Assembly (NCBI GenBank): GCA_024336345.1
Contig: JANFOG010000009.1
Location: 1,612,001 to 1,676,000, forward strand
Direction: 5' to 3'
Source: Mariannaea sp. PMI_226
Lineage: Eukaryota; Ascomycota; Sordariomycetes; Hypocreales; Nectriaceae
Length of the DNA: 64,000 nucleotides
Numbering within the stretch: position 1 is the stretch's first letter; each line of letters starts with the position of its first letter. Position numbers and translations under genes: made by a program. The notes beneath the pieces were generated by a model. The model ran no database searches, had not been told where the DNA came from, and worked only from the letters and a program-made list of their open reading frames with translations. Below are positions 35,301 through 46,450 of this stretch, piece after piece.

Positions 35301-35440
35301 CTCTTAAACGAGAGCAAAGTTGCGGTCGTCAATGACTGTGTTTCCCGACATCAAGCCCGGAATTGCCTCCTGTCTCTCAAAGTCACGCGCCATCATTTCC
35401 CAAACAATCAGCCACGCTGGCATTATTTGGTTGGCGTCAC

Positions 35441-36725
35441 TTATCGATGCTGCGTTCCCGGCTGAATCCATCTTGATGCTGGAAGCGGACATATCAGGAT
35501 CAATTGTTGCCATGGGCTGGCAGGGACGATGCTCATGGCGAGCTCGATATCGTCCATCCTTTTTCCTAAGGTTGAGTATGCTCTGCTTAGGTAAAACAGG
35601 CTGGCGCTCAGAGTGTGTACCGGAATATCTCTGAAATTGTTGTAGTAGAAATCACCAGCACTGTCCAGATGATCGAAAAACAGCATATGGTTTGGGCTAC
35701 GAAAAAAGGCCAGAGATCCAATCTCAAATGCGGGATAAAGGCTGCTCTGATAAATACCGCTTAACCAAGACGTTAGGGCCTCGGCCAGCGAGGATACCAT
35801 ATCATCGCCTCCATCATTCCCGCGATCCTCAACCTGCCACGAGTCAGCGTCCAAGTCGTCCTCCAGGCTTGGGCGGTCCTCCTAGATGACCGATTGGCTC
35901 AGCCTGTCTGAATTCCTATGGACCGATGTAGCCTGGGATACCCTTTCTTCTGTATTGCTCGGAGCATTACTTTCGAATAACCATGAAATATCCGCTTCTT
36001 CATGGAGGAGTTCAGGATACTTGTCAATGAATGCCTTGACTCGTGGGGAGAGGATTCGCAAAGCGGACTCGGTTACAGCGTCTCTATGAAAGCCAACAGC
36101 AATGTCATTGTCTTTCATGAACCGGAACACGTCAAACTGGATGTCATGTGTCAATTGCGCCTGTATTTCAGGTTAGCCATTAATGGAACGGTGGAATCAC
36201 CCACCCGTGGGGCAACCTTGGACTTACTCCTGGTTCAACTCTCCAGAACCAGTCATAGTCTCGAAGTCGTTTCTCCCTGGCGAAGATACCAGAATTCCAG
36301 CGATACCTTCGTCGAATGTCCATGAGAGTTGTATTAGGATCAAGTTCGACTTCCAGGCTGATGGAGGGGATCGTGAGAAGTCGGTCGCTATCGATCCAGC
36401 CTGGGACGACCCAGTTCTCGTGGGGAATAACCTCGTAGATGCAGGTAGCGTCAGTGGCGTTGGACGTGGCAAACTTGAAGTCTTCGCTTAGTTCATGTGT
36501 GCTGAAGAAAATCCAGTGGTACTGGTAGCGGTTATTGAACTTATCCTCCAGCTGGTGGATGGATACGAGAAGAGCAGGGAGATCTCGCTCGTGGGCGAGA
36601 GTAATCAGTGCTGCTTTGAGAGGTGGACCAGTTGGAGCCGATGGGCTTAGGCCGTGAACAAGAGTCGAGGCATGCAGCAAGAAGCTGAACCAAGTCCGCA
36701 AAGACTGTGCAAACACCTTCAGCAT
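35441..36725 (-). CDS. GT15-family alpha-1,2-mannosyltransferase-like
   Basis: Three exons give 385 residues: 36725-36228, 36160-35942 and 35881-35441, with introns of 67 bp (GTAAGT...TACAG) and 60 bp (GTATCC...TCTAG). The family (Kre2/Mnt1/Ktr) adds alpha-1,2-mannose to N- and O-glycans in the Golgi from GDP-mannose. Evidence: an N-terminal signal anchor, the QLEDKFNNRYQYHWIF block, YDWFWRVEPG at 157-166, DVFRFMKDND, and a FEIGSLAFFRS block whose Glu292 aligns with the proposed catalytic glutamate. DIPVHTL replaces the usual DAPVHS. The C-terminal quarter is divergent and lacks the normal HDIGY-type block. The second intron is a multiple of three and contains an in-frame stop; if unspliced, the gene would be truncated. 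The acidic linker after it (EDRPSLEDDLD) is unusual. Confidence 0.8.
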
Positions 36726-38824
36726 GACCGCGGTGGTGTAGGGGCTCTGGTGAGAGTTGCATGCAACGTGAAACGAAATGGGTTGGAGAGAAAAAGAGGG
36801 AACCTAAGTCCAAGATGAAATGAAACGACTTGAATAAGAGAGTGAACACTGCTTTGAAGAAGAAGGAAGGAAAGGTGAAAGGAATGACAGGGTAGTGTCT
36901 TGACTCGAGATAACGAGATCGTCGTATCGAGACGCACCAACTCTTGGTATTTATTCTCTGGGTTTTTTCTTGTTAAGTGAGTGAAAGACAGAAGACAAGG
37001 AAGAATTGAACTTGGGAACAGAAACAACTGGGCTGTTCACGTTGAAGGTTGAAAAAGCCCAGGGTGTTGAAGTAGGATGAGTGAGGAAGTAGATTTAACC
37101 ACGAAGATGAAGAAGTTGAAGGTGAAGAAAACGAAGATGAAGAAGGCTTTTGCAAAGTTGAAGGTGAAGATAAAAATTGAATTTAGGTTGGTAAAAAAAA
37201 ATGATACAGATGGATAATAAGAAGTGTGAAGCGAGCAGAGAGAGGCGTGAGTTGGGTGACGAGCCTGCAAGAAATGACGGAGGCCTTATTGTTCAGGAAG
37301 CAAGAATGAGACTGACATACAATAGCCTGTTGGTCTTGAAGCAGATAAGATAATGGAAGGTAGACTAGGTCAGGAAAGTGGCAATCTGGAACAATAGCAT
37401 TCAGGTACCTACTTGAAGTAGGCGCCTTACCTGTAGGTCCTTTATAGGTACTTAGGAACCATGCCTTGACGCATTCTGTTGCTAAGGTACCTAGGAAGTC
37501 AAGTACCTTGATGCATTATTCTATTGATATTGCAGTTGCGAGGCAGGTTGCAAGTTCGAATGTATGAGGCACCTATCTACCTTAGGTACCTAAGATAGGT
37601 AGGCAGGCGCAATAGAATGATACCCGACATTATGTCCGAAACATGAATAAACACCACAACCCAAGTTCTTCTCTGCTACGACTACTGTCACTGACGTGGC
37701 ATCTTTTTCACCGCAAAGTCAGATTATATCGGCGAATTAACTCCTTCGGCTATCGAAAAGATAATAAGAAGAGATAATTACTACCAGGCTTGATTATAGT
37801 TTCTGATTAGTAAAAGAAACCAGTGTGGAACCAGGAAGAAGCAGTGTTCAACCATCTCCTTATCGCACCATATTTGTCAATCAGGGAGATTGCCAAGAGA
37901 AGGACCAAGGTGCGATCATATCGGTAGTAGTTGGGCGGCGGTATACGAAATAAACTGCTGTCAAATCGACGATAAAAGATGCGTTACCGCTGAAACTGAA
38001 CATGGTTAGCAACATCCCAAGTCACCTTTGAGCATCCTCATCCTGAAAGTCGATTGCATCAGCATTTGTCAATACGGCTACGAGCGCGTCATGATTGCCG
38101 TGGTTGGTCCTGGTCAAAACCAGCGATAGGAAGATGACCAACAGTCAACTATGAAGTTTCCATTGTTGTCTGCACAACAGCCCTTCACCATTTTGTCCTG
38201 TGTCAACCCCTCCGGCCCGAACTACCCAAGTGATAATCTACCTTGCGTGCCTGGAGACTAGCAAATGAAGTACCATTGCTATGCAGTCAACCGAGCAAAA
38301 GGCCGTGGCCGGTTGTACTAAAGGTTCAACCTGCTGACCTGGTATCAGGATGCCGACCCTGAAGTTGCACTGCGGCTTCAAGTCAGTGGTAATACTCCGC
38401 CTTATAATTCGCCCCCTATGCTGCGAATGACCACAACAGGACGGTGTTTGCAGCCGACCGCCGAGGTCAACGATAATCAGTCAGCCTTCAATTTCACCCT
38501 GATGTCTGACATTTCGCTGAGTGTCCGCTGCCGTACGGCCAGAAATCGTAAACCTGCACAACCTATCACATTCAGTTCGAGATATCCCAACTACCAACAC
38601 ATCTCAACAATGGCGAACAAAAGCTCAGACAATTCGTCATGACGATCCTTCGTTGATATAAAGAGCATACATGGATCAGATCTATTCCACAAAACGGCTC
38701 AACACATTTCCTTCCTTACCCAACGCCGGTCCGGTCCCAACAACGACAGTAACAGACTACGTTCGCCCTGTCTTTTCAACTCGCTTACTCCAGTACTGAT
38801 ACACGGATTGCGTCACGCACGCCC
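36726..38824. other. Intergenic region, no gene supported
   Basis: The right-hand neighbour ends at 38825. The stretch holds the promoter of the GT15 gene, GAAGAA-type purine runs near 37080-37190 and a TACCTA/TAGGTA cluster at about 37400-37610. Confidence 0.5.
37400..37610. repeat. TACCTA / TAGGTA motif cluster
   Basis: Repeated GGTACCTA, ACCTAGG and TAGGTAGGCAGGC-type motifs, including a near-perfect palindrome around CTACCTTAGGTACCTAAG at about 37576-37595. Confidence 0.75.
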
Positions 38825-41800
38825 CTATGACGCCTCAACATCCATTGAGTCTACATCCACAGACCCATCTTCTAGATCGAGATCTAGGACCCTCGCATAT
38901 TGCAATGTCAACCGTTGTAGCTCACGGAATTTTCCTGTGTTCTGTTAGTTATTGCGTCTGAAATGAGGTGCTTTCCTGGAACGAACCTAGGATCATCACG
39001 ACACCCTTGAGGAGTTCTTTGCGATCCCAACCACAAATATCACCCTCTTTGCTGAACCACCCCCGCCCAGCCTCCTCCTCCTTCTTCTCCTCTTTATTCT
39101 TCTCATCAAGAAGGCCGCCAATAAGGCTGTTGAGAAGCTCCTCTACCTTCTGTCTAGATCCTTCAGCACCCAGACGCTTAGCATACATAAATAAATACAG
39201 TCGGAACTCCTCCTTGGAGCCGAGCGTCAGAGCACCTGCAATTCGGTTCTCCAAATGAGCAACGCTGACGGTGCTCTCCAAGTTCTCCGCTTCCCTCTTT
39301 TGGATAAGCATCTTAATAATGCGCTGTAGGCCATACGACCTGCCCTTGAGCAGAAATTCATTGGTCGTGTGGCGCTCCAGGAAAGGAATGATGCCAGAAG
39401 AAACGGAAGCTTTCTTCGAGTCTTTTTCCTTTCCGTCCTTGGAAGCCGGGCCCACGGCTGTGGACTGTAGAGCAGAAATCGAGGAGTCGTTAGAGTTCCA
39501 GTATTGGGAGCCAACCGCCCACCAGGATTCGCTGAGTCGCTGCCAGGCATACATCTCCCGGCCGTAGTAGTAGCCATCACCATTGGTCAGTGTGACAACG
39601 ACATGCCCGGTAGAGTTGAGATGTGCAGAGGTGACACCGGGACCCGGTGTGGCCGTGTGTTGGTTCAGAGATGTGGTGGCAATATCCAGGATGGGAGCTA
39701 GGGAGACAGGTGGGTGAGGTGAGGATTGAGTCTTCATATCCCACACATGAACCTGACCCATGGCGGTGATGCAAAGCAACCAGTAGTCGCGGCACTCGAG
39801 GATGACAGGCTGGGCTTCCAGGATTATGGGATTGGTAAGTCTTCTTCCAGCAGGTGTCCACACGTGAATGGAGCCATCTTCACACGCTACAGCCCAGAAC
39901 TTCTGGCTAGCCGTCACCAAGATAACGGCACGAGGCAGAAATTCTTCCCACAGCAAAGCGCCTCGCTTCGTCACGGTGACGTGAGATGGATCTCTGGGAT
40001 TTGATTCATTCCTGGCTTCGAAAATGATATTCTCTGGTATTCTAGACGCATCCTCAAGCGTTGTCTCTTCCTGTAGAATACCACGCTCAAGCGGCCTGAG
40101 AATGTGCGAACGGATCCGCGGAACGGCGAGTCTAACCTGGGAAAACGACATGGAAGGGTTGAGCACAGCGGGACGGAGAAACTCGGGAGTAGGTACAACT
40201 CCGTGAGGGACTGGTGTGAGGGCAGCGGGTTCAGCACCATCCGCGCCGTTTGTGAGAATGGGTGTCGGACCTGAAGCGACTCGTTTTGGAGCAGGCTCCT
40301 CTTCTTCGTCGAGTTCGGCATCAGCTGCGCGTCGTTTATTGCCAAGCAGCATCGCTGCGATGCCTCCCTTGGGCAGGCCGTCAAATGGCTTGGTGAGGTC
40401 GATGATGGTTTGCGGCGCGTCATTCTGTGCGGTCTTGGTTGTTGTTGTCCCAACCAATTGAGTCTGAGGCAGCGAAGACTGACCAGTTCCTGAAGATGAG
40501 ACAAGTAATGGCGCAACTCGCTTTTTGCCGTCCTTTCCGACGGTGACTCGCGATTTGAGTTCTTTGACACGTTCTGCTGTTTTATCCGCAGCCTCTTCCT
40601 CAGGCTTTTTCTCGGGTTTCTTCTCCGGCTCTGCTGGTTGGCCGTTGGTTGTAGGGGGCTTGTCCTTGTCTTTGCTCTTGGTGCCATTGGCCACTGGCGT
40701 TGACTCCTTTGTTGATTCTGAGAAATCGCCCATGAGAGCACCCATTCTTGACTCAGCAGCTCTTGATTCGCCCTCTTTGCTCTGGTTCTCCAACATTAAA
40801 CTGTCCACATCCTCAGCGATGCCCATTCCCTTCCTAGACGCACCGTATTTCTGGAGCGCTTTGTCGTTCTCTTCAGGAAGGGCGACCCACCCCAGCTCTC
40901 CTTCAGAGAACTTGACGACTACAATACTGCCGTCCAGACTGGATGCATACAGCGTCTGGCCGTCAGGCGTCCAGGCGAGATCTGATATTGACTTGCCAGC
41001 TAGGTCCTGTAGAATAACGACAGGTCGAGAAGTATGAGTATTCCAAATGCTCAAGGTTTTGTCTTGACCAGCCGAGGCGATGACGGTGACAAGTTGCCCG
41101 GTATTTCCATTTGCAACTGCGTCCTTGTCCGGTTTCACGGTATGGAATAGTCGCGGCGAGAACATGGTGACTTCTGTAGGGGCCTCATGACCGATCAAGT
41201 TGATCTCGCTGTCCCACCTAGTTCGTTCAATGATGGCGACTGAACTAACCGGGCCGTTGACCGCATTGGCAGCGGCGATGTGATTTCCATCAGGGGACCA
41301 CGAACAGCGGCGGAAATAAGTAGTCAGGGGAGAGCTTTTGAAAGGCGCGCTAATCGTCGTCTCGAGGACAAAGTTGTTAACCATGTCGTGCTGAGTGGCA
41401 TTGGGAGCCGGCGACGTGAAGCGGAAGATCTTAATTGTGCGGTCATCGCTAGCGGTGGCGAAGAACTTGTTGGCTGGATCAAAGGTGATTCCCTTGACGT
41501 GACTCTGGTGGGCGGGAATCGTCTTGAGCTTTTCGAATGTGTGGCCAGACCAGACGACTACTTTGGAATCGAGGCCTACAGAAACAAGGATGGAGGAGTC
41601 GTAGGACCATGCAAGATCTTGGACATCGTTGTCATGGCCGATGAGACGCTTGTATGTTTTCCAATTCTCAATGGGAGGAGGTTCGTTGGTGCCAAACGTG
41701 GCGGCGGGAGGGCCTTTGTCAAGGTGGTATACACAGATGATCTTGTCGTCGGCGCCGCTGGCCAAATAGCGACCGTTTGGAGAGAATCGGACGGAGTGGA

Positions 41801-42017
41801 TTGTACCCAGGTGGTGGCTCATATGGCAGAGCTGGCGCGGCTTCGTGTCTGGGGTGGAGGACGAGTCGTAGATGGCGTCGGTGGACCAGATGCGGACGTG
41901 GCCATCGCCTCCGGCTGTGGCGAGGCGCTTGCCATCTGGAGAGACGGAGCAGGAGTAGACTTCAAAGTCCTTCTGCTCGCCGCTATGGCTCAGCCATGAG
42001 GGCCTGATCAGGTGCAT
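38825..42017 (-). CDS. HIR1: Histone chaperone HIR complex subunit Hir1 (HIRA)
   Basis: Two exons give 1046 residues: 42017-38987 and 38934-38825, with a 52-bp intron (GTTCGT...CACAG, branch CTAAC). Hir1 is the WD-repeat scaffold of the HIR complex, which deposits H3-H4 independently of replication and represses histone genes in the nucleus. The N-terminal half is a WD40 propeller (about residues 1-400; for example VSPDGKRLATAGGDGHVRIW and DDRTIKIF). A HIRA B motif (VTVGKDGKKRVAPLL, about 487-505) binds Asf1. A C-terminal Hira domain begins at about residue 690. Reading straight on past 38987 ends in an unconserved FQESTSFQTQ. Splicing instead gives LGKFRELQRLTLQYARVLD and an acidic end, which matches the family C-terminus. 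Confidence 0.93.
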
Positions 42018-44285
42018 GGCGGGACAGGCATGGACCGTCGAGGCCTGACGCTTGAAGAAGGAGGAGGAAGAGGAGGAGGGAAAGGAGGGAGCACGGCGGC
42101 GATGGCGACTATGGCGGCAACTCGACTTCGGATGGAGATGGAGATTGGGCGAAAAGGACGGTTGGTGATTCTAGGGATCGCGACAGGAAACAAGGAGAGA
42201 TGAGGTAGGCAAATGTGCGATGATGCGTGCGCGCAAAGTGGGCGGGCTGCAGCTGATGGTAGCAGTGGTGATGATGGTGATGCGAATGGGTGATATACTG
42301 GAAAATTGTTGGTGAGATAGATAGTTTGGCGTTGTGGTGTAATGACTGACTGGCAGGTACCTGGGTTGGGTTTGACGCGACTGGTCATGTCCATCACTGG
42401 TCGAGTCGCGTATTTTTTTTTTGCACGGGGCACATTTAACTACAACAATTGAGTACGGGGAGTATGTACTCTGACCTTACGTGGCGCCTCACCACGAATT
42501 GAAGTACCTCAGCTTCCCATGCCTCACCTTTGGTTACCTGATTCATTTAGAGTGTGGGGGAGGGATCCCCTGGTGGTCCACAAATAGGGAAGTCTTTGTG
42601 CATAATTAGTTACAGGAGGTACCTATTGGAGGTGGCCCATTATACTCTTTGTTTGCGCCCAAGAGAGTGTTTCTGCAGTTGAGGGTGGTCTGGCCTGGTC
42701 TGGCCTGGCCTGGCGCGCTGCATGCAAGAGAAAAAGAAAAAGATACGTACCTGCTGTTAAAGCTGGTGGTGGTGGAGGGGGAAGAGGAGGAGAGCTATCT
42801 AGGCGTACAGGAGCTGTTTGTGGACAGCTGGGGGGAGCTTGATGTGAGCATGATTGGATGGGGCGGAATTACTATTGTACTTGAGCGCGACAATTGGACG
42901 AGCACCTCAGATTGAGGTAAACAAGAAGCTGTCGGATACACTTGAGATGCTAGAGCACCAGAGCACATTGCAAGTTAGTATGCAATAATCCAACATTGGC
43001 TTGCTAGATTTAATACTTTTTCAATTCGGTTCGAAATCAATAACAAACGTAGTGATTCATTTTCACTATATCTGGGATTCATATTTCTCTCCCAGTCTGC
43101 TCATGAAATAACCACATCGCCCCAATCACTCTCCATCTTCTTACCAACACCGAACTCTTGTAGGCACATGCGCATGAGATTGATCGATGGTTGGGCCCAT
43201 TATGTCTCTGCTTTTTTTTATCTTCTTTCACATGCTCATTGAATGTCCATCAAGACCCCCCTGCCCCAACCCTTCCCAAACAAATGAGATATTACCGAAC
43301 AGCCTGCGCCACTTTTGTGGTCTTTTGGAACGGCAGGCAACGTCCTCAGAAACAGAGTCGCAGAGAGGGTCACGTTACAAAAAGCCGTATCTCCAAAAAG
43401 TCAGACAGGACAAAACCCCTCAGAGGCCTATTAGAGGAGCTGCTATGTTCGACTCAATCTCCATCTCCATTTTCTTTCTGCAAGTGCTTTTTAATTTTAT
43501 TTTTTATATTTGATGTCACCTCGTGTCCTTCTCTTCGTCTCCTTCTTGTCTCGTGCTTCTTTACGTCGATCCTTTTTCTGTCAGCACAACGCGTGTGGAT
43601 GTATGTGCATTCGTCATGGGACTGAACAAAAGCTTTTGAGCAGCGTATTCCAGCGGGCGCTCTGTGGTGGTGCTTCATTCAAAAACTCGTGGTGTTGTTC
43701 TGAACCTCTCCCCAAACAGCTCTGACCAATCGCAACAGCTTTGACGAGTGTGCATTTGCTGATAGGCACATCTCACTAGGGAACATTTTGTGATGTATCA
43801 ACAAACCAATATGATCAATCATACTCAATTCTGGTTATGCAGTGTCCTAAGGAAATTTTTTTTCCTTTTCGTCTCCGCCATTGCTCCTCCGCCCTATCAT
43901 TGCCCTTACATGACCTGCCTTTCCCTTGACATGTACCTACTGTGAGTATTCAGAACACCGCGAACAGCCAGGTGTATTAATACGGCACACCGAACCCTCA
44001 TTGTTGAACGGCTAAACACTCTCATCAGTCTCTTGTCTTGGTTTATTTCATGAATCATAAAGCCAATGTCAGAATGGGCGACTTAAAATGCCCATCCATT
44101 CATCCTGTCCTGTCCTCTCCTCTATGCGTCGATCCATCAATCAAGGCCACCAAGATATCATCATCATCTTCCTCTGCGAAAAGGTCAATTGCTCACACTA
44201 CTCATTGATTGAGACTGTTCAATAACGACCCTTTTGGAGCCATATTTTCCATCTCTCTCTCTCCAACTCCTCCCATCCCCTTGCA
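42018..44285. promoter_or_regulatory. Shared upstream region of HIR1 and amidoligase-like gene
   Basis: About 2.3 kb between divergent start codons, so both promoters lie here. It contains GGCCTGG repeats near 42688-42712, a GGTGGTGGAGGGG run near 42763, and a pyrimidine-rich leader ending at 44285. A GAGGAGGAAGAGGAGGAGG tract sits just upstream of HIR1. No gene is supported. Confidence 0.5.
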
Positions 44286-45614
44286 ATGGAGATCCCCAAG
44301 TCAATTGTAACAGGCGTCGAGGTCGAGTTCCTCGTAGCCCAACACCGCACCATCGAGTCCAGGAAGAATACGCCTGAATCCCGATGGGCCTGCGATCCTC
44401 CGCTTGATGAAGAAGAAACTCATGGTTTCCCCGAGTATCTAGAAAGAAGAGCCCCATGTTGGGCTGAAAACTGTGTTTTACAGAAGTCCTGTGACATCCT
44501 CGCTATGGCAGGCCTTCCGTCTGCTTGTCCCTCTCTAAGAGAGCACAAAAACAACCACCCTGGCCATACCTTTAGCATGCCCAACAAAGTACTTACTATT
44601 GACGATGGCAGGGAAATCCGGGCTTGGAATTCGAACTTGATCAAGCCTATGGCTGAGACTGACTATCCGCAATTGACAGACTTTTACTACATGACGCGCG
44701 AGTTGCACATCACTCGTGATGTAAGAGCTAACCCACAGACCTCACCTTCCACCGAGTACATCTGGTACGGCACCGAGCTCAACACTCCCATTATCGCAGA
44801 CTGCGATGAGATTAGCAACGGTTTGCCCACTTTGAAGAAAGCCTTGACATCCCTCCAGAAGAACATGATCATCGGGCTAAACGCCGGCTGCGGCCTCCAC
44901 ATCCACGTCAGCGACGGCGGCAGGCTCAGCTTGCAGACGGCTCAGCGAGTCGTCTGCCTTGTCTTGGTCCTTGAAGCTTCTCTACTGATGCCCTTTAGTC
45001 ACCCGTACCGACAGAAAGAATCTCCTTACTGCGTGCCCGTTACCGCCGAGTCGAGGGCTGCGCGGAACGCGGATGAGAACATGGACACAATTCTCGAGAA
45101 TGACGGTCCCTTGCAGCTCGTGAACCTCATTGACCTATATAAGAAGCTCATTGACGATGAGAAACATCACGTCGACGGCCTCCACCGCAACATGGTGTCG
45201 GCGATGCATCGCATCTACCAGCAGAGGAGCCTCAAGGATCTGGAAGAGTTGCTGCGCAAGTTCGACTCGGGCGTGGTGCGAACGAGCACGCGGTGCGCGC
45301 TAGCGATTTCCAGGCACCTCTCTGTTGAGTTCCGGTACCCGGCTGCCACGTTCGACGTCGATTACATTGGTCTCTGGGTACACCTCTCGCGACATGTGTT
45401 CGGCCTGGCGCTGGCAGCTACGGATGTCGAGTTCTCAGAGGTGCTGTGCGGGGTGTTTGAAGTGGTGACGAGGAGGCCGAGGGCTGGGTGGGAGGCAGTG
45501 GTGAAGGCGATTGGGCTTGACTGGATTGAGAGGGAGAGGTGGGCGAAGTATATTGACCAGTTTGAGAAATGTGCGAAAGATCTGAATAAGCAGGGGATTA
45601 TGCCTGCAAGGTGA
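44286..45614 (+). CDS. Amidoligase-like protein (Amidoligase_2 type)
   Basis: A 442-residue single-exon protein. It resembles the putative amidoligase family, a glutamine-synthetase/GCS-fold group thought to form amide bonds using ATP and carboxyl plus amino substrates. Supporting motifs in order: TGVEVEFLV at 9-17 (the Glu-x-Glu metal-binding strand), GTELNTPII at 162-170, NAGCGLHIHVSD at 199-210 (the HxH strand), and VEFRYPAATFD at 347-357. No signal peptide or membrane segment is seen, so it is probably cytosolic. Fungal members are often multi-copy and uncharacterised; the substrate is unknown. There is no recognisable biosynthetic partner next door. The end is basic. The start is the first Met before the conserved GVEVEF strand. 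Confidence 0.8.
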   Translation: MEIPKSIVTGVEVEFLVAQHRTIESRKNTPESRWACDPPLDEEETHGFPEYLERRAPCWAENCVLQKSCDILAMAGLPSACPSLREHKNNHPGHTFSMPNKVLTIDDGREIRAWNSNLIKPMAETDYPQLTDFYYMTRELHITRDVRANPQTSPSTEYIWYGTELNTPIIADCDEISNGLPTLKKALTSLQKNMIIGLNAGCGLHIHVSDGGRLSLQTAQRVVCLVLVLEASLLMPFSHPYRQKESPYCVPVTAESRAARNADENMDTILENDGPLQLVNLIDLYKKLIDDEKHHVDGLHRNMVSAMHRIYQQRSLKDLEELLRKFDSGVVRTSTRCALAISRHLSVEFRYPAATFDVDYIGLWVHLSRHVFGLALAATDVEFSEVLCGVFEVVTRRPRAGWEAVVKAIGLDWIERERWAKYIDQFEKCAKDLNKQGIMPAR

Positions 45615-46450
45615 AGAATTGGATGGATGAGAGCTTGTACGAAGGGGAAAGAAGAAAAAGCGAACATCTATATGTGGTTGGCATCTGCTTCTTCTTTTTT
45701 ATTTCTCTTGATCATTTGTATAAAAATAACCCTTGAGGCTGCATCAGTAGTAGGTAGACAAGGATCTCTAACCAATCTCAAGAGGCTTTGATATTAAATG
45801 GTGCTTTGGTTGTAATAATAAGGACAGAGATGACGTCCAGTCCCGGCGATAGAGCCGTTAACAACTTCTTGTCTCTATGATAAATAGAGTCAATCCGGTC
45901 CGAGGGTTCACGTTTGTTAGCGTATTGTGGATTGTTTGAGAAAACTGAACATCTTCATTTTATCAATTCAAAAATCGTTCCATTTTCCCCTTGATTTCTG
46001 CCTCCCCCGGCCGCGTAGCCCCGGAACGGTGTTTCACGGGGTCTAAATATCTAGACCGAGCTACGGGTCACGTAGCTGCAACGATTCAATCCATCAATCA
46101 AATCTTTTTAGGTGAATTTGGTCTGTTATAAGTTTCACAACTACATACGGGAGACTGCTAAGGGCTCAAGCCCCTATACACGATTCTATCCAAGGTGGTA
46201 TATGTATAGTCTATCAGAGGACCTTACCATAGATAGAAATGAAGAATATAACGTGTGTATATTTTTCTCATATTTTCTAGATGACATGATTATAATGTAG
46301 AGTTAAGGAACGCCCGAAGGACAGTCTATCTCCAACAGCCAAAGAACTGCATGAACAGCATGATACATAATCATGAAATTTTACATGTAGACTGCATCCA
46401 GCCACCCAAATCTGACTGATTTGGAAACTATTTCCCTCCTCAGCCTTCTC
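45615..46450. other. Intergenic region between convergent genes
   Basis: About 840 bp holding both 3' untranslated regions. A GC-rich patch at 46005-46080 contains a CTAGACC/CGGGTCACG segment whose origin is unknown. No tRNA fold could be drawn. Confidence 0.4.

Larger units (their letters stand above)
30826..35440. other. Long intergenic region, no gene supported
   Basis: About 4.6 kb without a credible coding frame. TACCTA/TAGGTA motifs are dense at 31530-31720. A CTGCAGAAT repeat is at 31841-31866 and a 17-bp C-rich direct repeat at 32274-32310. Short frames read through 33.6-35.3 kb do not look like proteins (no splice support, low conservation signals). Confidence 0.5.

Noticed and set aside
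35882..35884. In-frame stop as proof that the GT15 gene is dead
   Set aside because: A 60-bp GT...AG intron removes it in frame and leaves the catalytic block intact, so an intron is the simpler explanation. Kept as a point to check.
9000..36725. A secondary-metabolite or glycan gene cluster
   Set aside because: No polyketide synthase, peptide synthetase, terpene synthase or tailoring set is present, and the genes are far apart on mixed strands.
37551..37575. Possible tRNA T-loop (GTTCGAATG)
   Set aside because: No matching 5-bp arms, anticodon arm or acceptor stem can be drawn around it; the same holds for similar motifs near 7531 and 50660.
41280..41999. A 239-codon plus-strand frame opposite HIR1
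   Set aside because: It lies entirely antisense to the WD40 region of HIR1, whose conserved motifs define the real strand.
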